A stretch of DNA of 64,000 nt from Sphingomonas sp. (GCF_017304635.1 NZ_JAFKMA010000001.1:1302001-1366000), one strand, 5' to 3'. Counted from the first letter of the stretch, positions 17,534-27,738 are shown. The notes: generated by a model from the letters alone, not told the origin. Made by a program: numbers and translations.

Positions 17534-19008
17534 CGCCGCCCGGCCGCATCGTCATCCTGGGCGGCGGCACGGCGGGGTGGATCGCCGCCAATCTGTTCGC
17601 GCACCATATGGGCGGCGCGACACGCGTCACGGTGATCGAAAGCCCGGAGATCGGCATCGTCGGCGTCGGCGAGGGATCCACCCCGCAGTTGAAGGCGCTG
17701 TTCGACACGCTTGGCATCGCTGAACCCGAATGGATGCCGGCGTGCGACGCGACCTACAAGAACGGCATCGCGTTCCACGGCTGGTCGGAGGCACCAGGGT
17801 TCGCGCACTATTTCCACCCCTTCCCCGGCCCGCTCGACCTGCACACCGCGCCGACGTTCGTCGCGAACGCGCGCGCGCGGCGGCATCGTCGCGATGTGTG
17901 GGCGCATCCCGATCGCTTCTTCCTGCCGGCGCTGCTCGCGGCGGAGCGGCTGGCGCCGATCGCGCCGGAGAGCTTCCCGCTCGGGCCGAGCTACGGCTAC
18001 CATTTCGATGCACACAAGGTCGGCGCGTTCCTGCGCGACCATGCCGTCGCACGCGGGGTCGAGCACCTTCAGCGGCGCATCGTCGACGTCGCGGTGACGG
18101 ATGACCACGTCACGCATCTCGTCGCCGAGGACGGCGAGGCCATCGCTGGCGACCTGTTCGTCGATTCGAGCGGATTCGGCTCGATGATCCTGCAAGGCGC
18201 TCTCGGCGAACCGTTCCGCTCGTTCGCCGGCAATCTGTTCAACGACCGCGCGGTGGTGATGCCGACCCCGGCCGACCCGACCTTCACCGCCAGCGCCACG
18301 AAAGCGACGGCACTCCGCCACGGCTGGGCATGGGACATCCCGCTGACCAGCCGCACCGGCAACGGCTACGTCTATGCCTCGCGCTACACCTCGCCCGAGG
18401 AAGCGGAGGCCGAATTGCGCGCCCATCTCGGGCTCGGCGAGGACGGGGTGGCGCGGCATCTGGCGATGAAGGTTGGCCGGGTCGAGCGCAGCTGGGTCGG
18501 CAATTGCCTCGCGATCGGGCTGGCGCAGGGCTTCATTGAGCCGCTCGAGGCGACCGCGCTGCACATCGTCCAGGCGACGGTCGAGGGGTTCGTGCAGGCG
18601 TGGCAACAGGGCGGCTTCGGCCCGGCCGAACGCGATGCGTTCAACGCCGCGGTCGCGGCGCGCTACGACGGCATCCGCGACTATATCGTCTGCCACTATC
18701 GGATGAACCGGCGCACCGACACCGCCTACTGGCGCGACAATGCCGCCAACGACGACCTGTCGGATTCGCTGAAGGCGATCATCACCTGCTGGTTCACCGG
18801 CGGCGACCTGGAGCGCGAGATCGCCGACCAGGGGATCGGCGGCTATTACCCGGCGAGTTCGTGGCACTGCCTGCTCGCCGGCTACGGCCAGTTCCCTGCC
18901 CCCGCCGGCCCGCTGCAGGGCCAGGCGGAAATGACGGCGATCGACGATTTCCTCCGCCGCGCCGCGCTCAACTTCCGCGACCATCGCACGGTGCTCGACG
19001 CGCGCTGA
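17530..19008 (+). CDS. Flavin-dependent halogenase-like protein (tryptophan halogenase family), copy 2
   Basis: 492 residues starting at a GTG that overlaps the esterase stop. FAD site GGGTAGW (11-17), Lys77 in ATYKNGIAF and WAWDIP (Trp266) are all kept. The chloride-site motif is altered: FIEPLEATA (335-343) has Ala in place of both the conserved Ser and the Gly, while the Glu is kept. It is clearly divergent from copy 1 (different loops after residue 80), so it is not a recent duplicate. It ends the operon; no terminator was seen after it. It may be a catalytically altered halogenase or an FAD-dependent enzyme with another reaction. Confidence 0.85.
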   Translation: MTPPGRIVILGGGTAGWIAANLFAHHMGGATRVTVIESPEIGIVGVGEGSTPQLKALFDTLGIAEPEWMPACDATYKNGIAFHGWSEAPGFAHYFHPFPGPLDLHTAPTFVANARARRHRRDVWAHPDRFFLPALLAAERLAPIAPESFPLGPSYGYHFDAHKVGAFLRDHAVARGVEHLQRRIVDVAVTDDHVTHLVAEDGEAIAGDLFVDSSGFGSMILQGALGEPFRSFAGNLFNDRAVVMPTPADPTFTASATKATALRHGWAWDIPLTSRTGNGYVYASRYTSPEEAEAELRAHLGLGEDGVARHLAMKVGRVERSWVGNCLAIGLAQGFIEPLEATALHIVQATVEGFVQAWQQGGFGPAERDAFNAAVAARYDGIRDYIVCHYRMNRRTDTAYWRDNAANDDLSDSLKAIITCWFTGGDLEREIADQGIGGYYPASSWHCLLAGYGQFPAPAGPLQGQAEMTAIDDFLRRAALNFRDHRTVLDAR

Positions 19009-19147
19009 TGCCGTGATCCTTATCGCCAAACAGAAGCGATTGTTGGAGAATTGTAGGATTACATTTGTCAGCAGCGTGATGCGGCAAAACGACCTTTCAT
19101 TCCGAAAGACTGCGAGCGCGACCACCTTTTCAAGGAGTCGCTGACAA

Positions 19148-20986
19148 ATGGGTATCAATGCTTCGTTGCGTGCTGCCGTCAAAGCAGCAGGCGGCACACC
19201 GACCGACCTATCATTGGTCCACAATCTTCGTATCCTCGTTTCCCTCTACGGCAGCGTGCCGACGCAATGGAGCGTCATCGGGCTGCTGAGAGAAGCGGTA
19301 TCGGCCTCCGGCGAGACGCCGACGGACTATGATTCCGTACCATTATTACGGCAACTGATCGCCGCGCGCGGCGGAAACAGCACGGCGTACGATGTCGAGA
19401 CGCTTTACGGCCAATTGGCGGAACTGGGCCAAACGGCGCTCGGTGCGTTATCGCTTTCGAATAACCGCCTATTGGAAAACAGCGTCGAAGGGACTGTCAT
19501 CGGCAGCATCCTCGGCAAGAAGCCCGGATCGACGCTTTCGCTCATGGACGATGTCGGGCGGCAATTCGCCTTGGCCGGCAGTGGCGACGAGTGGACGCTC
19601 ACCGCCGGCACCAATCCGACGGATTACGAAACCGCTTCGGTCCATCATCCCGTTATCCGCGAAACGCTTGGCGGCGTGGATCATCCGTTCCGGGATTCGA
19701 CACTCACCGTCGAGATCACGAACGTATTCGAGCGGCCGGCCCTTCCACAACTGGCCCTGTCGAGCGCGACGTTCATCATCGGCCAGCCAGCGTCCGGAAC
19801 GATTACGGGTGCCACCGACGACAGTATCATCAGCGTCGGCGGCGTGCCCGATGGTCTCGTCATCGACGCCGTCGCACGAACATGGACTTGGGACGGTACG
19901 GGCCCTGTGGCATCGTCGACGATCACGCTCACGGAAACGCTTGAGGACAGCCCGAACAGTCCGCGCGTCAGTGCGATATCGGCAACCGTCATCGACAATT
20001 ACCAGGCAACCCCGCCCGTGCTGACCCGCACGTCCGTCGCGGGAGCAAACCCGATGTCGTGGTCGGGCTATTATGCGAACGTGATCGTCGGGAGCGACAA
20101 GATTCGTTGCCGGTGGCGCGTGAACGATGCTGCGTGGACCTACGAAACCGATCATCTCGTCAGCAGCGACGATTTCTTCGACAGCGAAGACGGCATGGCG
20201 TCTTTTGCCTGGCCGCTTTTCGATGCGACCGATTTTGCGGCTGGATCGATGGTCGAGGTCCAGGAAGGCGTTCTGCGCGGAGCAACGACTGCTTGGTCGG
20301 CCGTCCTGTCCGATACGATGGCCGGCCGGGTCGCGGCGGTGAAGCTCGCTTCCGAATTCCTCGATTTCGGCTATGCCAGCGGTACGGTCGCCATGCCATC
20401 GGCCATCGCGTGCCGTTCGAATGACAAGGTACTCGTATTGTTGGACTTCGCGTCCAACGGCGCCCCGACATTGGCCGGAGTGGACGCCGCGGGCGTCACC
20501 TTCGCGCCGGTCGGTGGAGGTACCGGCCACAACAACCATTACTGCTACGCCTATTTCGCCGACGTCGGCAGCGTAGCGTCCCTGGACAACCTTCGCGTGA
20601 CCACGACCGGCTCGACCCTGGGATGTGTCGTGCACGTCATCGCGGTTCGCAATGCGGCGGCCGGACCACCGGACGCAACGAACATCTATTTCGATACGCG
20701 AGCGGTCACAAATGCCGATACGCACGATGTCGATGCCGACATTCCCGTGCCCGATGGCGGCATCGCCATCCTGTGGGTGAGCATCGACGACGATCCAGGC
20801 TACCGCAACATGGCGGCGAGCGGGGCCGTCGAACTCGACAGCAAGGGCGACGGCGATGCGCGCCAAATCGGCGGCGTCGTCTACGCAAAAACGGTTTCGA
20901 GCGCCAATGTCACGATCCCCGGCTCGCCCCATGATGGCTATGGTTACGGTGATCTGCGCGTCGTCAATCTGATCTGGAGCCTGTGA
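19148..20986 (+). CDS. Phage-structural-like protein: N-terminal tandem repeats plus cadherin-like domain
   Basis: 612 residues with no signal peptide or membrane helix. Residues 4-90 hold four imperfect repeats of about 21 residues (LRAAVKAAGGTPTD, LRILVSLYGSVPTQ, LREAVSASGETPTD, LRQLIAARGGNSTA), a pattern I associate with virion proteins of alphaproteobacterial phages. About 97-190 looks like a cadherin-type beta sandwich (SNNRLLENSVEGTVIGSIL, DYETASVHH); further Ig-like beta domains and a Gly/Asp-rich C-terminus follow. AAGGAG (19132-19137) precedes the ATG by 10 nt. Codon use is less GC-rich than the neighbours, suggesting transfer. It is coupled (GTGA overlap) to the DUF1996 gene. The gene is certain; function is not known. 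Confidence 0.75.
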   Translation: MGINASLRAAVKAAGGTPTDLSLVHNLRILVSLYGSVPTQWSVIGLLREAVSASGETPTDYDSVPLLRQLIAARGGNSTAYDVETLYGQLAELGQTALGALSLSNNRLLENSVEGTVIGSILGKKPGSTLSLMDDVGRQFALAGSGDEWTLTAGTNPTDYETASVHHPVIRETLGGVDHPFRDSTLTVEITNVFERPALPQLALSSATFIIGQPASGTITGATDDSIISVGGVPDGLVIDAVARTWTWDGTGPVASSTITLTETLEDSPNSPRVSAISATVIDNYQATPPVLTRTSVAGANPMSWSGYYANVIVGSDKIRCRWRVNDAAWTYETDHLVSSDDFFDSEDGMASFAWPLFDATDFAAGSMVEVQEGVLRGATTAWSAVLSDTMAGRVAAVKLASEFLDFGYASGTVAMPSAIACRSNDKVLVLLDFASNGAPTLAGVDAAGVTFAPVGGGTGHNNHYCYAYFADVGSVASLDNLRVTTTGSTLGCVVHVIAVRNAAAGPPDATNIYFDTRAVTNADTHDVDADIPVPDGGIAILWVSIDDDPGYRNMAASGAVELDSKGDGDARQIGGVVYAKTVSSANVTIPGSPHDGYGYGDLRVVNLIWSL

Positions 20987-22431
20987 AAATGAAGACCAAG
21001 TTCATCGCGCTTGCCGCCTTGTTCGGCACCTCGCCTGCGATCGCGCAATCGTGGGGGCCGCTGGGCCAGCAAACACCGCTTTGGGTCCAAGTCCCGACGG
21101 TCGGCTATCCCGGTAATGACGTGACATCCGAGACGTTCACCGCGACGCAGGGCGGCGATCCGCCCGCGGTTGCCTACGAACCCGCCGATATCGACGAAGC
21201 GGGACGATACACTCGCAACCAGTGGATCGTGGGCGACGGCATTTCGCGCATCGACTCCGGTCAAGCGAAGTTCCGCACCAATTGCGCCTTCGCCAAATTC
21301 GGCCAGTTCGATCCGATCGTCGGACACGGCCAACCGGTGTTCGGCCACCACCATACCTTCTTCGGGAACATGGGGGTCACGGCAAATTCGGATTATGCGA
21401 GCCTGCGCAATTCGCCAAAATCGAGTTGTGCCGGCGGGCCGCTCAACGCCACCGCCTATTGGGAACCGACCCTGTTCTACGAAATCGCGGCCGGCGTGGT
21501 GGTGCCGGTCAAACCCAATATCGTGACGTTCTACTACAATCTCGAAGCCTATGTCGGTGCCGACAAGCGCGTCCGGCCGCTGAACGACTTTGCGTTCATC
21601 GGCGGCGTCAACCCGCAGGATCCGACCAACAGCGCGCGGCAGAGCGAGATTTCGACGGGTTTCGACAAAGCGCGGAACCGGCCGGGCCGGTATGACGGCT
21701 GGTATGGCTGGCAGTGTTACGCGAAGTCCGGGCCAAAAGTCGGCACGACGGTGATGCCGACCGGGCCGGGTGTGTTTCCGGCGCTGTCGGCGTCCTTCAC
21801 GCGCAATCTCGTGAACCCCGACGGCAGCGATCCGTGGCATGGCCAGTGCGAAGGGTCGGATTATACGCTGATCGCCAATATCGTCGCCCCGCCATGCTGG
21901 GACGGCAAGAACCTGCGGTCCCCCGATGGCCGCCAGCACATGCGCTATCCGCTCTATCGCGACGGCTATGGCGGTGAGGACGATCGGGTGTGCCCCGACC
22001 ATTGGTATTGGGTGATGCATTTCGAGGTGAAGACCGAATTTCCGGCCTACACCTTCGCCATGCGCCGCAAGATGTACCTGTCGTCGGACCGCATGGATCC
22101 GAACCCCGCCACGTGGCAAACACCCGGATCGACGATGCATTTCGACTGGATGGGCGGCTGGGACCGGCACGTCATGAACAGGTGGCTGATGATGTGCACC
22201 GGCACGCGGATCAACGGCCAGGCCGCCGCCGATCATCCGGACGGCTATACCTGCGGCGACAGTACGATTTCACAGACCGAGCGTCTGTTGGTCGGCAATC
22301 GTTCGCCCGATCCCACGCTGTCGAACGACCCCGTCGTCACCATGTCCGATTACGGTGCGCCGGGCACGCCGAGCAGCACACGCTTTGGGCTGGTGACGCC
22401 GGGAACCGCCGTCAACGCGACGACGCATTAG
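20983..22431 (+). CDS. Secreted DUF1996-domain protein
   Basis: 482 residues from the GTG that overlaps the previous stop; the ATG at 20989 is an alternative start. Signal peptide KTKFIALAALFGTSPAIAQ. The domain matches DUF1996: FRTNCAFAKFGQFDPIV, then GHHHTFFGN with His122-His124, and later HFDWMGGWD and CTGTRI. DUF1996 proteins are mostly known from fungi and actinobacteria as secreted proteins of unknown activity; the conserved His cluster suggests metal binding or hydrolysis (inference). Its partner upstream is a phage-structural-like protein, an odd pairing. Confidence 0.85.
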   Translation: MKMKTKFIALAALFGTSPAIAQSWGPLGQQTPLWVQVPTVGYPGNDVTSETFTATQGGDPPAVAYEPADIDEAGRYTRNQWIVGDGISRIDSGQAKFRTNCAFAKFGQFDPIVGHGQPVFGHHHTFFGNMGVTANSDYASLRNSPKSSCAGGPLNATAYWEPTLFYEIAAGVVVPVKPNIVTFYYNLEAYVGADKRVRPLNDFAFIGGVNPQDPTNSARQSEISTGFDKARNRPGRYDGWYGWQCYAKSGPKVGTTVMPTGPGVFPALSASFTRNLVNPDGSDPWHGQCEGSDYTLIANIVAPPCWDGKNLRSPDGRQHMRYPLYRDGYGGEDDRVCPDHWYWVMHFEVKTEFPAYTFAMRRKMYLSSDRMDPNPATWQTPGSTMHFDWMGGWDRHVMNRWLMMCTGTRINGQAAADHPDGYTCGDSTISQTERLLVGNRSPDPTLSNDPVVTMSDYGAPGTPSSTRFGLVTPGTAVNATTH

Positions 22432-22497
22432 GATCGTCACCCCGATTGATCCACATGACAAATCGATGCCGGCAGCTCGTCGCTGTCGGCGCGCCGA

Positions 22498-24423
22498 CTA
22501 TGCGACGCCGGTATCCGCCATTCGCGCGTCGTTGTGGCGCAGCGCCTTCAGAACCGTCTCGACGATCGCGTCGGCGTCGAGGCCGGCTTGGGCATATTGC
22601 AATTCCGGCTTGTCCTGGTCCTGGAACAGGTCGGGCAAGCGCATGGTGCGGAGCTTGAGGCCGGCGTCGATCAGGCCGGCGTCGCTGGCATAGGTCAGGA
22701 CGTGCGCACCGAGGCCACCGACCGCGGCCTCCTCGATCGTCACCGCGACTTCGTGCGTCGTCAGCAGGCGGCGGATCAGGTCCTCGTCGAGCGGCTTGGC
22801 GAAGCGGAGGTCGGCGACCGTTGTCGACAACCCCTTGGCATCGAGCGCATCGGCCGCCTTCAGCGCCTCCGCCAGCCGCGTGCCCAGCGACAGGATCGCG
22901 ACCTTCTTGCCTTCGCGGACGATGCGACCCTTGCCGATCGCCATCCGTTCGGGCGTCGCCGGCAGCGCGACGCCGGTGCCATTGCCGCGCGGATAGCGTA
23001 CCGCGATCGGCCCACTGTCGTGGAGCACGGCGGTGTGCGTCATGTGGACCAGCTCAGCCTCGTCCGCCGCCGCCATCACGACGAAGTTCGGCAAGGTCGC
23101 CAGATAGGTTACGTCGAAGCTGCCGGCATGAGTCGCGCCGTCCGCCCCCACCAGCCCGGCGCGATCGATCGCGAACCGCACCGGTAAATTCTGAATCGCG
23201 ACATCGTGCACCACCTGGTCGTAGGCGCGCTGGAGGAAGGTCGAATAGATCGCGCAGAACGGCCGCATCCCCTGCGCCGCCAAGCCCGCCGCGAAGGTCA
23301 CCGCGTGTTGTTCCGCGATGCCGACGTCGAAGGTGCGGTCGGGAAACGCCCTGGCGAAACGATCGAGCCCGGTGCCCGACGGCATCGCCGCGGTGATCGC
23401 GACGATCGTCGGATCGCTCTGCGCATCCTTGACGAGCTGGTCGGCGAAGACGTTCTGATAGGCGGGCGGCCCCGGCGGCGCCTTGGCCTGCGCGCCGGTG
23501 ATGACGTCGAACTTCTGGACGCCGTGATACTTGTCCGCCGCGGCTTCGGCGGGGCCGTAGCCCTTGCCCTTCTTGGTCACGACATGGACCAGGATCGGGC
23601 CCTGCTCGCTGTCGCGGACATTCTCCAGCACCGGGATCAGGTGGTCGAGATTGTGCCCGTCGATCGGCCCGACATAATAGAAGCCGAGCTCCTCGAACAA
23701 CGTGCCGCCGGTCACCATGCCGCGGGTGAATTCCTCGGCCTTTTCGGCGGCGTTGTGGACTCGCCGCGACAGCTTGCGCGTGATCTTCTTGGCGAGGTTG
23801 CGGAAGCCCAGATACTCGCTCGACGATACCATCCGCGCGAGATAGGCGGAAAGCCCGCCGACCGGCGGCGCGATCGACATGTCGTTGTCGTTGAGGATGA
23901 CGACCAGCCGGTTGCCCGCGGCCTCGGCATTGTTCATCGCCTCGTACGCCATGCCGGCCGACATCGCGCCGTCGCCGATCACCGCGATCGCCTTGCCCGG
24001 CCGTCCCGCCAGCTTGTTGGCGATCGCGAAGCCGAGCGCGGCGGAGATCGAGGTCGACGAATGCGCCGCGCCGAACGGGTCGTATTCGCTCTCGCTCCGC
24101 TTGGTGAACCCTGACAGCCCGCCGCCCTGGCGCAGCGTGCGGATGCGGTCGCGCCGCCCGGTCAGGATCTTGTGCGGATAGCATTGGTGCCCGACGTCCC
24201 AGATCAGCCGGTCGTCGGGCGTATCGAACACGTAATGGATCGCGACGGTCAGCTCGACCACCCCGAGCCCCGAGCCGAGATGACCGCCGGTGCTGCCAAC
24301 CGCGCTGATCGTCTCCGCGCGCAGTTCGTCAGCGAGCTGACGCAATTGACCGGGATCGAGCCGGCGCAGGTCGGTGGGCGTGTGGACGGTGTCGAGCAGC
24401 GGCGTCGCAGGAAGATCGGCCAT
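22498..24423 (-). CDS. dxs: 1-deoxy-D-xylulose-5-phosphate synthase
   Basis: 641 residues, full length. It condenses pyruvate and glyceraldehyde 3-phosphate, the first step of the MEP isoprenoid pathway (which also feeds carotenoids in sphingomonads). Thiamine diphosphate binding: [18 protein letters not shown] then NDNDMSI. Other hallmarks are [14 protein letters not shown] near the N-terminus, the transketolase pyrimidine-domain Glu in [15 protein letters not shown], and GPIDGHN. Only 66 bp separate its stop from the convergent DUF1996 gene. Confidence 0.97.
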   Translation of the reverse strand: MADLPATPLLDTVHTPTDLRRLDPGQLRQLADELRAETISAVGSTGGHLGSGLGVVELTVAIHYVFDTPDDRLIWDVGHQCYPHKILTGRRDRIRTLRQGGGLSGFTKRSESEYDPFGAAHSSTSISAALGFAIANKLAGRPGKAIAVIGDGAMSAGMAYEAMNNAEAAGNRLVVILNDNDMSIAPPVGGLSAYLARMVSSSEYLGFRNLAKKITRKLSRRVHNAAEKAEEFTRGMVTGGTLFEELGFYYVGPIDGHNLDHLIPVLENVRDSEQGPILVHVVTKKGKGYGPAEAAADKYHGVQKFDVITGAQAKAPPGPPAYQNVFADQLVKDAQSDPTIVAITAAMPSGTGLDRFARAFPDRTFDVGIAEQHAVTFAAGLAAQGMRPFCAIYSTFLQRAYDQVVHDVAIQNLPVRFAIDRAGLVGADGATHAGSFDVTYLATLPNFVVMAAADEAELVHMTHTAVLHDSGPIAVRYPRGNGTGVALPATPERMAIGKGRIVREGKKVAILSLGTRLAEALKAADALDAKGLSTTVADLRFAKPLDEDLIRRLLTTHEVAVTIEEAAVGGLGAHVLTYASDAGLIDAGLKLRTMRLPDLFQDQDKPELQYAQAGLDADAIVETVLKALRHNDARMADTGVA

Positions 24424-24523
24424 CGGACCGCTGTACGCTAACCATATCGCGGTGTCGAATGATTGAACGATGCAGAAAGCATGCAGGCTCCGGCACTTGG
24501 CGCGGGCCGGGAGGCGGTGTCGA

Positions 24524-26521
24524 CTACTCCCCCAGCAGCCGCGCGACGCGGCTGGTCAGGTCGTCGACCGCGAACGGCTTGGTCAGCAATTCCATGCCGC
24601 GCTCGATATGGCCGTGGTTGAGCACGGCATTCTCGGCATAGCCGGTGATGAACATGACCTTCAGGCCCGGGCGCAGCTTGCGCGCGGCCTCCGCCACCTG
24701 CCGCCCGTTGAGCCCACCGGGCAGGCCGACATCGGTGATGAGCAGATCCACTCGCGCCGGCGATTCGAGCACGCGCAGGCCCGCCGCGCCGTCCGCCGCC
24801 TCGATCGTCGCATAGCCGCGATCGACCAGCGCGTCGTTGACCAGCATCCGCACGGTCGGCTCGTCGTCGATCACCAGCACGACCTGCCCGTCGCTCGCCG
24901 CGATCACCTCGATCGGGGCGGCGGCGTCCTCCGCCTCGTCGTCGCCGATATGGCGCGGCAGGTACACGCAGACCATCGTGCCGTGCCCGACTTCCGAATA
25001 GATGCGGACATGGCCGTGGCTCTGGCGCGCGAAGCCATAGACCATCGACAGGCCGAGCCCGGTCCCCTCGCCGATCGGCTTCGTCGTGAAGAACGGATCG
25101 AACACGCGGTCGAGCATGTCCTTCTCGATCCCGACGCCGGTGTCGCTGACGCACACCGTGGCGTACTGGCCGGGCTCCATGCCGCGTTCACGGGCGGCGC
25201 GTTCGTCGAGCCATTTGTTGGCGGTCTCGATCGTGATCCTGCCGCCATTGGGCATCGCATCGCGCGCATTGATGCACAGGTTGAGCAGCGCATTTTCGAG
25301 CTGGTTGGCATCGACCAGGGTCGACCACAGACCGGCGGCGGCGATCGTCTCGATCTCGATCCCCGGCCCGACCGTCCGCCGCACCAGTTCGGCCAGATCG
25401 CCGAGCAGGCGGTTGACGACCATCGCCTTGGGCGACAGCGTCTGCCGGCGCGAGAAAGCGAGCAGCCGATGGGTCAGCGCCGCCGCGCGCCGCGTCGCCC
25501 CCTGCCCGGCCGACAGATAGCGTTCGACGTCGCCGATCCGCCCCTGCGCGATCCGCGTGCGGATCATCTCGAACGCGCCCGAAATCCCGGCGAGCAAATT
25601 GTTGAAATCATGCGCGAGGCCGCCGGTCAACTGGCCGACCGCTTCCATCTTCTGCGCCTGGCGCAGCGCATCTTCGGTCTCGCGGTGCCGCTCCTGCTCG
25701 CGCAGGCGATCGGTCACGTCATAGACGAACTGATAGGCCCCGATCTGCCGCCCCTCGCCATCGAGCAGCGGGCTGAACCGCATTTCGTAGGAGCGCTGGT
25801 CGCGGGTCGGATCGCCGAACGGGCCGACCTCGACGAACGGCTCGCCGCCCAGCGCGCGGGCCCAGATCGCCTGGACCGCCTCGCGATGCTCGGGCTGCTC
25901 GGCCAGCACGTCGAGCATCGATTCGCCGACGGCCGGACGAACGCCATAGATGCGCTCGAACTCGTCGGCCGACGCCTTGTTGATCGCCAGCCAGCGGAAC
26001 TGCGTGTCGGCGACCTGGACGAACGCGTCGGTCCCCTCGACGATGTCGGCGAGCAGCTTGCGTTCGGCGAGCGCGGCGGCGACGCGCGCCTCCAGATGCT
26101 CGTTGAGCTGGCGCAGCGCCGTCTCCGCCTGGCGGCGCGCGGTGGCGTCCTTGAACAGTACCGCGACCTGTTTCGCCTCGGGCGGTTCGAGCCGGAAGGC
26201 GGAGAGTTCGAGGTGACGGCCGGTCGCGACCAGTTCCTGCTCGAACCGGATCGGCTGGCCGGTGCGCAACACCTCGCCATAGCGCGCGACCCAGGCATCG
26301 GCCTCGTCGGGCACCATCTCACGCAGCTTCTGGCCGACGACGTTGGGGATACCGGCGTTCAGTTCGTAGGCCGCATTCGCCTCGACATGCACATAGTCGC
26401 TGAGCGGCCCGTGCGGCCCATCGAAGAATTCGATGATGCAGAACCCCTCATCCATCGAATCGAACAGCGCCCGGTAACGGTCGCGCGACAGCGGAGCGGT
26501 GGCGGGGGAGTCGTCGCCCAT
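24524..26521 (-). CDS. PAS-containing hybrid histidine kinase with C-terminal receiver
   Basis: 665 residues, predicted soluble. Two PAS-type sensor regions (about 10-140 and 150-275) joined by a coiled coil; HisKA with phospho-acceptor His304 in GGLAHDFNN; HATPase with N box [17 protein letters not shown] and [12 protein letters not shown]; then a receiver domain with VLVIDDEP, phospho-acceptor Asp597 in [10 protein letters not shown], and KPF near the end. Having a receiver fused to the same protein implies a phosphorelay. No output gene is adjacent, so the pathway is unknown. PAS domains without transmembrane segments point to a cytoplasmic signal such as redox, light or a small ligand. 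Confidence 0.92.
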   Translation of the reverse strand: MGDDSPATAPLSRDRYRALFDSMDEGFCIIEFFDGPHGPLSDYVHVEANAAYELNAGIPNVVGQKLREMVPDEADAWVARYGEVLRTGQPIRFEQELVATGRHLELSAFRLEPPEAKQVAVLFKDATARRQAETALRQLNEHLEARVAAALAERKLLADIVEGTDAFVQVADTQFRWLAINKASADEFERIYGVRPAVGESMLDVLAEQPEHREAVQAIWARALGGEPFVEVGPFGDPTRDQRSYEMRFSPLLDGEGRQIGAYQFVYDVTDRLREQERHRETEDALRQAQKMEAVGQLTGGLAHDFNNLLAGISGAFEMIRTRIAQGRIGDVERYLSAGQGATRRAAALTHRLLAFSRRQTLSPKAMVVNRLLGDLAELVRRTVGPGIEIETIAAAGLWSTLVDANQLENALLNLCINARDAMPNGGRITIETANKWLDERAARERGMEPGQYATVCVSDTGVGIEKDMLDRVFDPFFTTKPIGEGTGLGLSMVYGFARQSHGHVRIYSEVGHGTMVCVYLPRHIGDDEAEDAAAPIEVIAASDGQVVLVIDDEPTVRMLVNDALVDRGYATIEAADGAAGLRVLESPARVDLLITDVGLPGGLNGRQVAEAARKLRPGLKVMFITGYAENAVLNHGHIERGMELLTKPFAVDDLTSRVARLLGE

Positions 26522-26679
26522 TCGTTTCGCCTAGAGAGGAAGCTGATGAGGATCAACTTGCGTCAGGCCGGGCGGTTCCGCGCGGGCGGGCGTCATGGCT
26601 TCCGGCGGTACGGAGCGCGGACACTCCAACCGACGCTGCACGCTCGCGCGACGCCGGCCGGCGGATCAACGGTCGAGGA

Positions 26680-27396
26680 TCATTGCGAGGCGGTCTGCGT
26701 GCACGAGAAATCGGACGGATAGGCCGCCGCTCCCAGATCGCGCACGACGCCGCCGGCGAACGCCGAGAAGCGGCGATGCTCCGGCGTAGGATTCGGGCCG
26801 ACCTGCGACAGCCGATTAAGCATGGCGACCAGCGGCCCCGAACACCCACCGGCCGCGATCGTCAGCGCCAGCGTCTGCGAGGCCAGCGGCGTGCCGCGTG
26901 GCGCAACCGGGCCGCCGCGATACTGGAAGTTGCGCATGCGGACGGCATCGGCGGTTCGCTTGAGCGGGTCGATCCTCTCGCCGACACCGGCGACGCCGAG
27001 CGCCAGCAACTGACTGCCCAAGTCGGACTTGGCCGGACGCGTGCGGCTCGCACTTTCGTCGAACCAGGTGATGAGCAGTGACGCCAGCCCGACTCGCTCA
27101 AGCGGCGATCGTACCGAATCGAGAACGGCGGCGGACAGCGCCACACCGTTGGCGGTCCGCGCCAGCGGGACGGCGTCGCTATCGGCGATCGCGATGCTGG
27201 GGCACGGCCGCTTGGACAGCGCGCAGATCCGGTCGACCTGCGCGATCAGATCGTTCGATACCTGACGAAATCCCGCGGAGGTACCGCCGCTATCGCCTAC
27301 GCCGTCGGACGCTTTGCGATGACCATCTGCGGCGACGCCGGTGCAGGACACGCCCACCGCGAGGGCCACGAGCAACGATCGATATCCACGCATCAT
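26680..27396 (-). CDS. Secreted protein of unknown function, faintly M48-peptidase-like but without HExxH
   Basis: 238 residues: signal peptide (MMRGYRSLLVALAVGVSCTGVAA), then no domain I can name. The stretch IAIADSDAVPLARTANGVALSAAVLDSV has the rhythm of the strand-plus-helix that precedes the HExxH motif in M48 metalloproteases (value, name, then start of the zinc helix), but the next helix reads LASLLITWFDESA and has no zinc motif. Four Cys in the mature part could pair. It lies between the kinase and the rpsI terminator, on the same strand as both. Confidence 0.65.
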   Translation of the reverse strand: MMRGYRSLLVALAVGVSCTGVAADGHRKASDGVGDSGGTSAGFRQVSNDLIAQVDRICALSKRPCPSIAIADSDAVPLARTANGVALSAAVLDSVRSPLERVGLASLLITWFDESASRTRPAKSDLGSQLLALGVAGVGERIDPLKRTADAVRMRNFQYRGGPVAPRGTPLASQTLALTIAAGGCSGPLVAMLNRLSQVGPNPTPEHRRFSAFAGGVVRDLGAAAYPSDFSCTQTASQ

Positions 27397-27606
27397 CGCC
27401 TCACCATCCGTCGAATAGCCAGGATGACACGTTAAGCAATCGGCCGTCCGATACTCAACCGAACGTTGGCGAATCAGGTAGCAATTCTATCGTCGAAGCG
27501 CGGCAGACAATGATGCCCCGTCGATTATTCTTTTCGGCGTAATGGTTTAGCCGACGTAGTGGTGGCCGAAGTTTTCGGCAGCTTCTTGTCGTCGGGCGAG
27601 CGCCAC

Positions 27607-27638
27607 AAAAAGGGCGGCCCCGGGGGGACCGCCCTTTT
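27607..27638. terminator. Bidirectional Rho-independent terminator after rpsI
   Basis: GGGCGG (27612-27617) pairs with CCGCCC (27629-27634), extended by C/G runs, with AAAAA on one side and TTTT on the other. On the minus strand the hairpin is followed by a T run, so it can end the rplM-rpsI transcript. Confidence 0.8.
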
Positions 27639-27652
27639 GATTCGGTGGCGCT

Positions 27653-27738
27653 GTCACGGAGTAAATCCGTGACCTCGGACGAGGCTTCGCCTCGCCGGCC
27701 GGCGCGTCGAGTCTTGGAATAGCTCGCGCTATTCCAAG
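27653..27738. repeat. Triple-hairpin element ending in AATAGC-N4-GCTATT
   Basis: Three perfect stem-loops in a row: GTCACGGA/TCCGTGAC (27653-27673), CGAGGC/GCCTCG (27680-27694) and CTTGGAATAGC/GCTATTCCAAG (27713-27738, loop TCGC). A structurally matching element lies at 50216-50307. The last stem ends 6 bp from the rpsI stop codon. Confidence 0.6.

Noticed and set aside
19148-22431. Prophage
   Set aside because: Only two genes; no integrase, terminase, capsid or tail module, no attachment-site repeats.
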